From: a virus | Reading direction: 5' to 3' (one strand) | DNA length: 21,627 bases | IMG/VR virus record: IMGVR_UViG_3300044912_000450 | Location: 1 to 21,627 of that record | Translations under genes and position numbers: made by a program | In this document: in pieces, positions 15,176-21,627 of the stretch | Position numbering within the stretch: the stretch's first letter is position 1 | How the letters are laid out: every line of letters starts with the position of its first letter | The notes under the pieces: generated by a model | The model's database searches: none | What the model was told of the DNA's origin: nothing | What the model saw: only the letters and a program-made list of their open reading frames with translations

Positions 15176-16752
15176 TTGAATACGACGAAGACACAGTTCA
15201 GGATAATGTGGAGATATCCAATGTTGCAGATTGGATGAGATTTAATAATCCTACAACACAAAAATCTGACGATCTATTTGATATAGATGCAGAAGAGATA
15301 TTAAAGCTTTCAGGACTTGGTGCTTCATTTAGAAGAAAAGTATCTAGAGATCTACAAAAAGCCTTTACTGGTAAAGATGGTTCTGTAAGCCAGCAGCTTC
15401 AATACCAACAGGCAGTGAGCGGTTACGCTACATTTGATCTAATTCAACCAGAATACAATTTAGATTATCTTTCAACAATTTATGAAATTTCGCCTTACAA
15501 TTACGCAGCAATAAATGCAAAGGTTGCTAACATAGTAGGTCTGGGATTTGATTTTATTGAATCTAAAAAAACTACAGACACACTTGAAGATATAGAAGAT
15601 GAGAAGCAGCTAGAAAGAGCACGTAAGAAGCTGAATAGAATTAAGCAAGACCTTCACCGTTGGCTAGAAGATTGCAACGAAGATGAAACATTTAAAGAAA
15701 CGCTTATAAAGTTCTACACCGACATAGAGGCTACTGGTAATGGCTATCTGGAGGTCGGTAGAACAACGACTGGCAAGATAGGGTACATCGGGCACATACC
15801 TTCAAAGACAATGCGTGTAAGACGCCTTAGAGACGGTTTTATACAACTTCTTTATGGTAAGGCTGTTTTCTTTAGAAATTTTGGAGACACAGAAACAGTA
15901 AATCCAATCGCTGGTCAAGAAGACAGACCGAACGAAATCATTCATTTAAAGAAGTATACCCCAAAGAATAATTATTACGGAATCCCAGACATTATTGCTG
16001 CACAAAATGCCATGGCTGGAAATGAATTTGCTGGTAAGTATAACCTTGACTACTTTGAAAATAAGGCGGTTCCAAGATACATTATTACGGTAAAGGGAGC
16101 AAAGCTTTCTACAGAATCAGAAAGAAAGTTGCTTGAGTTTTTCCAGGTAGGATTAAGAGGAAAGAACCACAGATCACTATATATTCCACTTCCTCCAGAT
16201 TCTCCAGACTCAAAGACTGAATTTAAGATGGAGCCAATTGAGGCGGGATCTCAAGAGTCTTCATTTAATATATATCGCCAATCCAATAGAGATGAAATAT
16301 TAATGGCTCACAGAGTCCCAATTAATAAAATTGGCACACCAGCAGGAATCAACCTTGCCGCAGCCAGAGATGCAGATAAAACATTTAAAGAGCAGGTTTG
16401 CAGACCAGCCCAAGAAAATCTAGAAAAGAAATTAAATAAAATTATTCAAGAAATGACCGATGCTCTAGAACTTAAATTTAATGAATTGAGTCTTACAGAT
16501 GCAGATACCCAGTCAAAGATTGATGAAAGATATCTTAGATTCCAGGTAATAACTCCAAATGAAATTAGAGTTAGAATGGGAATGGTTCCAAGAGATGGTG
16601 GGGATGTCCCAGTAGATCTTGCAGCTCAAGCCGCCGAAATTAAGGCTCAGGCCAACCAAAGCAGAGCACGTGACCAAGAAAGATCTTCAAATTCTCCAGA
16701 TAAATCTGGGGAGGGTAGAAATGCAAAGGGAGATGGAAGACAAGTCAACTAG
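15172..16752 (+). CDS. Phage portal protein (PBSX-like), 526 aa
   Basis: The portal is the dodecameric ring at one capsid vertex through which DNA is packaged and ejected. Residues about 85-460 hold the portal core: LDYLSTIYEISPYNYAAINAK, a helical insert (about 135-165), FYTDIEATGNGYLEVGR, PNEIIHLKKYTPKNNYYGIPD, then AGKYNLDYFENKAVPRYII, and QSNRDEILMAHRVPINKIG. The last segments match the PBSX-family portal pattern. The C-terminus (about 490-526) is a charged, disordered tail. Length is normal for the family. The start overlaps the previous stop (ATGA). The terminase that normally precedes a portal gene is not in the window. Confidence 0.92.
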   Translation: MIEYDEDTVQDNVEISNVADWMRFNNPTTQKSDDLFDIDAEEILKLSGLGASFRRKVSRDLQKAFTGKDGSVSQQLQYQQAVSGYATFDLIQPEYNLDYLSTIYEISPYNYAAINAKVANIVGLGFDFIESKKTTDTLEDIEDEKQLERARKKLNRIKQDLHRWLEDCNEDETFKETLIKFYTDIEATGNGYLEVGRTTTGKIGYIGHIPSKTMRVRRLRDGFIQLLYGKAVFFRNFGDTETVNPIAGQEDRPNEIIHLKKYTPKNNYYGIPDIIAAQNAMAGNEFAGKYNLDYFENKAVPRYIITVKGAKLSTESERKLLEFFQVGLRGKNHRSLYIPLPPDSPDSKTEFKMEPIEAGSQESSFNIYRQSNRDEILMAHRVPINKIGTPAGINLAAARDADKTFKEQVCRPAQENLEKKLNKIIQEMTDALELKFNELSLTDADTQSKIDERYLRFQVITPNEIRVRMGMVPRDGGDVPVDLAAQAAEIKAQANQSRARDQERSSNSPDKSGEGRNAKGDGRQVN

Positions 16753-16768
16753 TCCTACTCAACTAGTT
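16747..16768 (+). terminator. Hairpin at the end of the portal gene, weak terminator candidate
   Basis: AACTAGT (16747-16753) pairs with ACTAGTT (16762-16768), overlapping the portal stop codon, and is followed by a T-rich stretch. The stem is only 7 bp and AT-rich, so this is a weak call. Confidence 0.3.
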
Positions 16769-16770
16769 AT

Positions 16771-16799
16771 TTGCCTTTTGATACAACAATCTCTATAAT
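16771..16799 (+). promoter_or_regulatory. Promoter for the protease-capsid unit, near-leaderless
   Basis: TTGCCT (16771-16776), 17-bp spacer, perfect TATAAT (16794-16799). The -10 ends 9 nt before the ATG at 16809, so a start near 16806 leaves a leader of about 1-3 nt. No Shine-Dalgarno sequence is present. Confidence 0.6.
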
Positions 16800-16808
16800 A
16801 TATAACAT

Positions 16809-18125
16809 ATGATCATAGAAAAGTCACATTGGTCTTCTAATGGAAATGCTATTAATTTATCAGTTCCATTTACGAAGGTCAATAGAGAAAAAAGAACAGT
16901 CTCAGGATTCGCAACATTAGATAACCTGGATCAGACTGGTGATGTCGTTACTCAAGAAGCTAGCATGAAAGCGTTCGAAAGCTTTAGAGGTAACCTAAGA
17001 GAAATGCATCAGCCACTTGCAGTTGGCAAGGTAGCATCATTTAGACCAGAAACTTTTTATGACCCTGCAACAAAAGAATTTTACAACGGTGTTTATGTTG
17101 ATGCATACATTTCTAAGGGCGCTCAAGATACTTGGGAAAAGGTTTTAGACGGAACACTAACAGGATTTTCTATAGGCGGAAAGATTATTGAATCAGATAA
17201 CGAAGTAAACAAATCAACAGGAGCATCAGTAAGATTTATCAAAGACTATGCACTAGTTGAACTATCAATCGTTGATTCACCAGCAAATGAACTATGTAAC
17301 ATTTTATCTATCGAAAAGGTAAATGGACAAATGATTTTTAAAGGCATCGCAGCAGATGTTAAAATGGAAAATATTTTTTATTGTGCAGAAAGCGATTCTG
17401 TATTTATGTCAACAGAATCAGAATACATATCTCCAGTTACTGGTAAAAAAACAGAACTCATTGGATGGGTAGAATCAAACGACGTAAACAAAGGAAAAGA
17501 AATAGAGAAGATTCTTGATTCACGTAGATCAAGATTGCAAACATTGCCTGACAACACAAATATAAATATGGCAATTGCAGAAGGAGGAAATGAAGTGGAA
17601 AAGCTTAATGTAACAGAAGCAACTCCAGTAGTAGAAGAAGCAGTAGCTCCAGAAGCACCTGTAGAAATTATTGAAGAAGTTGCCCCAGTAGAACAAGAGT
17701 CTGCTGAAGTTGTAGCTGAAGAAACTTCTGCCGAAGTTCTGGAAAAATCAGCAGAACTAACAGTTCAGGAATCACCTGACTTTGTTAAAATGCTAGGCGA
17801 CCTTAAGGGTTTCTTCTCAGAGACTTTGGAAAAGGCCTCTGAGGCAAACGCTGCTCAGGTTTCAACAATCAAGGAGACAGTCGAAGCTTTTAGCAAGAAT
17901 GTCGATTTGAGAATTTCAGAATTAGCAGAAAAGCACACAGAACTCTCAACAGCAGTTGATTCAATCAAGTCTATTATGGACACAGTTGAAAAAAGAGTAG
18001 ACGCAGTAGAATCAGACACTGCAATCAAGAAGTCCTCTGACCTTGGCGGGTCAGCTGGAGTAACAATCAAAAAATCAAAATGGAACGGCACTTTCCTCGG
18101 TTCCGTTAGCGAATTAACAAAATAA
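16809..18125 (+). CDS. Prohead maturation protease fused to a scaffold-like domain, 438 aa
   Basis: Residues 1-180 form an HK97-type prohead serine protease: VSGFATLDNLDQTGDVV, H67 (REMHQP) and S121 (LTGFSIGGK) are the likely catalytic pair, and VELSIVDSPAN closes the fold. Residues about 190-230 hold a small insert with YCAESDSVFMS and KTELIGW. Residues about 265-320 are an Ala/Glu/Pro/Val-rich linker, and about 325-410 a coiled-coil-rich region (VKMLGDLKGFFSETLEKA, VDSIKSIMDTVEKRVDAV) of the scaffold or delta-domain type. It processes and guides assembly of the capsid. Fusion of protease and scaffold is known in HK97-like phages. It is transcribed from its own promoter together with the capsid gene. 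Confidence 0.87.
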   Translation: MIIEKSHWSSNGNAINLSVPFTKVNREKRTVSGFATLDNLDQTGDVVTQEASMKAFESFRGNLREMHQPLAVGKVASFRPETFYDPATKEFYNGVYVDAYISKGAQDTWEKVLDGTLTGFSIGGKIIESDNEVNKSTGASVRFIKDYALVELSIVDSPANELCNILSIEKVNGQMIFKGIAADVKMENIFYCAESDSVFMSTESEYISPVTGKKTELIGWVESNDVNKGKEIEKILDSRRSRLQTLPDNTNINMAIAEGGNEVEKLNVTEATPVVEEAVAPEAPVEIIEEVAPVEQESAEVVAEETSAEVLEKSAELTVQESPDFVKMLGDLKGFFSETLEKASEANAAQVSTIKETVEAFSKNVDLRISELAEKHTELSTAVDSIKSIMDTVEKRVDAVESDTAIKKSSDLGGSAGVTIKKSKWNGTFLGSVSELTK

Positions 18126-18144
18126 AGGGTAAGGTGAAAAACTA

Positions 18145-19203
18145 ATGAGTAATGAACTATTAGCAAAAGCAGCTGAAGCAGGCACAACACTAACAGGTGG
18201 AATGACTGGCGCAGCAAACCCTACCGACGGAATTCACGTAGGTTCCGAGGGTAAGGGAGGCTTGCTCAATCCTGAGCAATCCGCAAGATTCCTCGATTAC
18301 ATGTTCGATGCAACAGTAATCGGTAAAGTAGCACGTACAGTTCGAATGAGAGCTGACACTACAGAGATTGATCGTATCGGCGTCGGCACTAAGCTTATGA
18401 AGCTTGCATCTGAAGCAGATAACACAAACAGCGGCAATGCAGCTGTACAGTTCTCAAAGATCTCTCTCACAACAAAGAAGCTTCGCCTAGATTGGGAACT
18501 TTCAACTGAGTCTCTAGAAGACAATATTGAAGGTGCTGACCTAGAAGATCACATTGCAAGACTTATGGCAACACAGGCTGGTAACGACCTTGAGGACGTA
18601 GTTCTTAACGGTAACACAGCTGACACAACAGACTTGCTATACAAGTCATTTGATGGTGTTGTTAAGATTGCAAAGGCAAACGGCCATGTAGTAGCTGGAG
18701 CAGGCGCAAACGTGTCTCGTGAAATCTTCAACAAGGCTCTTAAGGCTATGCCACGTAAGTACAAGCAACGTCGTCCAGACCTACGCTTCCTTGCAGGCTC
18801 AAACCTAATTCAAGACTACTTGTACTCAACTTCACAGTTGGGTCAATACGGTTCTGCTAACCCACAAGATATTGCTTCAAGCATTATCCGTGGAAATGAC
18901 CCAGTACTTGGTGGTCCAGCAGGGTTCGTAGCACCATTCGCATTTGGTATTCCAATTGTTGAGGTTCCACTACTTAAGGAAACACAGACTGGCTCATATG
19001 CAACACCAACAGGATTGCACGGAGACGTTCACTTGACATTCCCTAATAACGTAGTTATTGGTATCAAGCGCGACGTAACTGTTTACCGATTCTTCTGGCC
19101 AAAGAAGGACTCAATCGAATATACAATGTATACTCGTGTTGGAACCCAAATTGAGCAGGCAGATGCATGGGTAGTCGTTAAAGACGTTAAGGTTGCTTCT
19201 TAA
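18145..19203 (+). CDS. Major capsid protein (HK97 fold), 352 aa
   Basis: This is the shell protein. Its N-terminal 45 residues are Gly/Ala-rich (possible N-arm), then FLDYMFDATVIGKVARTVRM and a beta-rich P-domain-like stretch (KLASEADNT, ISLTTKKLRLDWELSTESLED). DLRFLAGSNLIQDYLY, FGIPIVEVPLL, NVVIGIKRDVTVYRFFWPKKDSIEYTMYTRVG and the final ADAWVVVKDV are typical of phage capsids of this fold. A TAAGGTG ribosome-binding site lies 8 nt before the ATG. Codon use differs from its neighbours (13 of 16 Arg are CGN), as in very highly expressed genes. A strong terminator follows 20 bp downstream. Confidence 0.93.
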   Translation: MSNELLAKAAEAGTTLTGGMTGAANPTDGIHVGSEGKGGLLNPEQSARFLDYMFDATVIGKVARTVRMRADTTEIDRIGVGTKLMKLASEADNTNSGNAAVQFSKISLTTKKLRLDWELSTESLEDNIEGADLEDHIARLMATQAGNDLEDVVLNGNTADTTDLLYKSFDGVVKIAKANGHVVAGAGANVSREIFNKALKAMPRKYKQRRPDLRFLAGSNLIQDYLYSTSQLGQYGSANPQDIASSIIRGNDPVLGGPAGFVAPFAFGIPIVEVPLLKETQTGSYATPTGLHGDVHLTFPNNVVIGIKRDVTVYRFFWPKKDSIEYTMYTRVGTQIEQADAWVVVKDVKVAS

Positions 19204-19223
19204 TTTAAGAAATAACTTGCTGG

Positions 19224-19253
19224 AAAGGCCCCTAATTAATTTTAGGGGCTTTT
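19224..19253 (+). terminator. Rho-independent terminator after the capsid gene
   Basis: GCCCCTAA (19228-19235) pairs with TTAGGGGC (19242-19249) across a 6-nt loop. The flanking AAAG/TTTT extends it to about 12 bp, and TTTT follows directly. This is the classic form and ends the capsid transcript. Confidence 0.92.
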
Positions 19254-19278
19254 CATTTTAATTTTATAGTGCTATAAT
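19250..19278 (+). promoter_or_regulatory. Promoter for the connector genes
   Basis: TTTTCA (19250-19255, 4 of 6 to TTGACA), 17-bp spacer, TATAAT (19273-19278). The -35 overlaps the T-run of the preceding terminator. The predicted start near 19285 gives a leader of about 21 nt with a canonical AAAGGAG (19292-19298) before the ATG at 19306, unlike the leaderless genes. Confidence 0.6.
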
Positions 19279-19305
19279 TTATATACATACCAAAGGAGTA
19301 TATAT

Positions 19306-19704
19306 ATGTCATTTGACACACTTAAGGTCAAAGAACTAAAGACATTAGCAGCGGACTTCGCAGTTGATGTTGATGGCCTAAAAAATAAAGCAGATGTTAT
19401 TGCAGCCCTAGCAGAAGAAGGAGTAACTTGGTCAGTGTACCAAGGTACACTTAAAAACATAGAGAACGCAAAAGAAGACGCAGATGAAATTCTTCCTAGA
19501 CTAGATCCAAATCAAAAACTTGATGAAGATATGGTTCTTGTAAAGATGGATCGACCAAACTACAGATATGATGCACTTGGTTTTACATTTACCTTAGAGC
19601 ACCCATTCGTAGCAATGAAGCCAGATGTGGCTCAAGAAATTTTTGATAAGGAGGAAGGGTTTAGATTGGCTACACCTAGAGAAGTACAGGAGTACTACAA
19701 CTAA
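19306..19704 (+). CDS. Capsid-proximal protein with SAP/HeH-like N-terminus, 132 aa
   Basis: Residues 1-40 (TLKVKELKTLAADFAVDVDGLKNK then ADVIAALAEEGV) read as the short helix-extension-helix (SAP/HeH/Rho-N) fold, often DNA- or RNA-binding and common in small phage head proteins. The rest (DPNQKLDEDMVLVKMDRPNYRY, FTFTLEHPFVAM, FRLATPREVQEYY) is beta-rich and resembles head-tail or capsid accessory proteins. A strong ribosome-binding site fixes the start. It is the first gene after the capsid terminator, so a decoration or head-completion role is inferred. Confidence 0.68.
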   Translation: MSFDTLKVKELKTLAADFAVDVDGLKNKADVIAALAEEGVTWSVYQGTLKNIENAKEDADEILPRLDPNQKLDEDMVLVKMDRPNYRYDALGFTFTLEHPFVAMKPDVAQEIFDKEEGFRLATPREVQEYYN

Positions 19705-19713
19705 GCCTAACAC

Positions 19714-20697
19714 ATGGCAGAGATATACCAGAACACAAGCACGGCGGCAACAACAAAGCTTTACGTAAAAGGTGAAGCAATTACGCCTAGCTCTACAGTT
19801 ACTGTAAAAGTTTACGACATAACTGGAGATCCCGTTATCTCTCCACTAATTAGCCCATCAACAATTCTTGCAACCCTTACAGCGGAAGCAAGCGAAGTTG
19901 ATCAGGGCTCTTTTAGTGTTTACCTTCCAACTCAGTATACAACAAGAAATAGAAAGTTTAAATTAGTTTGGGACTGGCAATATAACTCAGCTTCGTACTC
20001 AAATACCACGTACCTTGATGTTGTAACACCGTATGTAGACATACAGGAAGCTGCACAGGAGCTAGGTTTTGGGTCGGATGCAAATGATCCTAATCACAAA
20101 ACTTATCAAGAACTAAAGCTGGCAGAAAGATATGCTAGAAATATAATTGAAGGACATACTGGTCAAAAGTTTTACTTATACGATTCAAACTTTTACACAA
20201 TAGGAAACGATTCAGACACTCTTTCTTTTCCAATTAAGATAAACCAGTTACACACGTTGCATGCAAATGATCAGCTATTAATAGATAGAATCAATAATTT
20301 AAATGCATTAGGCATGGTAATAGAAAACACTCTAAGCGGGTTTGGAATAAGAGTAAACCAATCAGCGATACTTGATAACGATGTGTACATTGCAAACGGT
20401 ATGGTACCTCCATCAATAAATGACTCTTCTCCAAACATATTTAGAAGAACTCAGTCGTATAAGGTTTATGCTAGATTTGGTTGGGACTATGTTCCAAATG
20501 AAGTCCGAGATGCAACGGTAGAGCTAATGAAGATGTACTTTGCCAAAGATAGAATCTGGAGAGAAAGATATATTAAAAAGATATCTACTACAGACTGGGA
20601 TTTTGAATATTCATCTGAAGCATTTAGCGGAACAGGATCATCTTACGCAGACAAGCTACTTTCAGACTACGTCATAACTCAAATGGTCTTATTGTAA
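19714..20697 (+). CDS. Head-tail connector (adaptor) protein with N-terminal beta domain, 327 aa
   Basis: Residues 1-105 look like an Ig-like beta domain (TTKLYVKGEAITPSSTVTVKVYD, SFSVYLPTQY, KFKLVWDWQY). Residues about 108-327 resemble the phage adaptor (gp6-like) family: helices YQELKLAERYARNIIEGHTGQ, then YKVYARFGWDYVPNEVRDATVELMK, and YADKLLSDYV near the end. Adaptors join portal to tail. The N-terminal extra domain is unusual for the family. The gene has no good ribosome-binding site and probably relies on coupling with the upstream gene 9 bp before. Confidence 0.65.
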   Translation: MAEIYQNTSTAATTKLYVKGEAITPSSTVTVKVYDITGDPVISPLISPSTILATLTAEASEVDQGSFSVYLPTQYTTRNRKFKLVWDWQYNSASYSNTTYLDVVTPYVDIQEAAQELGFGSDANDPNHKTYQELKLAERYARNIIEGHTGQKFYLYDSNFYTIGNDSDTLSFPIKINQLHTLHANDQLLIDRINNLNALGMVIENTLSGFGIRVNQSAILDNDVYIANGMVPPSINDSSPNIFRRTQSYKVYARFGWDYVPNEVRDATVELMKMYFAKDRIWRERYIKKISTTDWDFEYSSEAFSGTGSSYADKLLSDYVITQMVLL

Positions 20698-21122
20698 TGT
20701 TCGAAGCAGTAGATGGTCTAATGACCATGAAAATGGATGTATACAGACAACAAGAGCAGCAGGATAAAGATACTGGTGCAATTATTAGAGAGTTCTCATA
20801 CATAAAAACATTAGACTGCTACGCTAGAGGAATTATTACAGAAAGCCGAAATAGAACAAACGACAATCAAAATTTTTCAAATAGGTACTCAAACAATCAA
20901 TATGTAGAAACTAGAACTGCAGAGCGGCTAACCCCTAGAGACAAGATAAAAAATATTAGAGATGCTAGCGGTAAGCCTATATGGTACGAGCTAAATTATC
21001 CAAGTGATACACCAACAGTGTTTGATGTAATAGGAACAACCCCTATATCAGATCCTTTTGGAAATGTTGTCGGATATAACGCATCATTGCAGAGAGCGGA
21101 GAACCAGCAAATTGGCATCTGA
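20697..21122 (+). CDS. Probable head-closure/neck protein, 141 aa
   Basis: The start shares one base with the preceding stop (TAATG). A small beta-rich protein with MKMDVYRQQEQQDKDTGAII, LDCYARGIITESR and a PTVFDVIGTTPIS end, similar in size and place to phage head-closure (stopper) proteins. I cannot name a family from the sequence alone; the function rests on position between adaptor and the next neck gene. Confidence 0.5.
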   Translation: MFEAVDGLMTMKMDVYRQQEQQDKDTGAIIREFSYIKTLDCYARGIITESRNRTNDNQNFSNRYSNNQYVETRTAERLTPRDKIKNIRDASGKPIWYELNYPSDTPTVFDVIGTTPISDPFGNVVGYNASLQRAENQQIGI

Positions 21123-21627
21123 AATTTTAGCTATTAAAGCAGCAAGCGGATTAGTAAATCTTATGGCCAATAAGCCAGTGAGCGGTGCTCTAAGAGACAG
21201 CACAGTAGCACAGATATCTGCAGCACTATTCTATAAAACAAATGTAATGGCAAAGCTAGCATCAAATGCTCAATTCCAATCAGCATTTAGAAATGTAATA
21301 TTTGATCAATTGCAAGTTGACTTTGGCGATTATATTGATGCAAAATCAAGAACTTCTCCAAAATCTTTTCACCACGTTTATGAGTGGGATAGGGTAGGCC
21401 AAGACGAGGCAAGATTGTTTAAATTAAAACAACTTCCAGCAGATGGATTATCATTAAAACTCAATTATGAATTGACCGATTCCAAATCTTTCGTACCTTC
21501 TGAGAATTCTAAGAATAAACATGTCTTTGTAAAAAAGGCTGAAATCATGGAGCAGGGGAAGACTGTAGTTATTGCTCCAAGATTTTCAGAAAGACTTGTG
21601 TTTGATATAGATGGATATACTATATTC
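21112..21627 (+). CDS. Neck or tail-completion protein, 3'-truncated by the window
   Basis: The frame is open from a TTG at 21112 to the last base (172 codons) and overlaps the preceding gene by 11 bp. No ATG lies before residue 18 (MANKPVS). GGAG at 21098-21101 is a weak site for the TTG. The visible part has helices IKAASGLVNLMAN and QISAALFYKTNVMAKLAS, then SFHHVYEWDRVGQDEARLFKL. This order (helical then beta) fits minor tail or neck proteins of the same module, but the family is not certain. Confidence 0.6.
   Translation, partial: MASEILAIKAASGLVNLMANKPVSGALRDSTVAQISAALFYKTNVMAKLASNAQFQSAFRNVIFDQLQVDFGDYIDAKSRTSPKSFHHVYEWDRVGQDEARLFKLKQLPADGLSLKLNYELTDSKSFVPSENSKNKHVFVKKAEIMEQGKTVVIAPRFSERLVFDIDGYTIF

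Noticed and set aside
1-21627. tRNA genes, integrase, lysis genes or transposase
   Set aside because: None were recognised on either strand; the gaps between genes are all under about 105 bp, too short for a missed large gene.

Overview
The window is a stretch of an AT-rich tailed-bacteriophage genome. Every gene I can support lies on the + strand, packed head to tail with 1-4 bp stop/start overlaps. I found no tRNA, CRISPR array, insertion sequence or integrase, and no terminase or tail-tube gene. The host is not stated in the sequence. Several genes have a TATAAT/TAAAAT box 6-9 nt before the ATG and no Shine-Dalgarno sequence. That is the signature of leaderless transcripts, which are common in Actinobacteria, so an AT-rich actinobacterial host is an inference worth testing.

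Layout. 1-5968: fibre and adhesin module with four genes: a 5'-truncated alanine-rich fibre, a 121-aa fibre-like protein, a 1092-aa repeat fibre with an Mtd-like N-terminus, and a fibronectin-III-like protein ending in a 93-residue Pro/Phe-only repeat. 6048-12807: modification cassette with six different 2-oxoglutarate/Fe(II) (prolyl-4-hydroxylase-like) oxygenases, two related DUF6065-like proteins of unknown function, one FkbM-type methyltransferase and one unknown gene. 12837-14767: a 55-aa ORF and a 587-aa LamG/concanavalin-like virion protein. 14831-21627: head module with a 114-aa conserved-looking protein, PBSX-type portal, prohead protease fused to a scaffold-like tail, major capsid protein (followed by a strong terminator), and then four neck or connector genes, the last cut off by the window end.

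How the genes may work together. The head genes follow the usual portal-protease-capsid-connector order. The fibre genes lie upstream of them, separated by the oxygenase cassette. The most interesting idea is that the hydroxylases, with the methyltransferase, modify virion proteins or host glycans. The Pro/Phe repeat protein immediately upstream is an obvious candidate substrate. Three of the six oxygenases carry Lys rather than Arg ten residues after the distal iron-binding His, as collagen prolyl 4-hydroxylase does. The substrate link is inference only.
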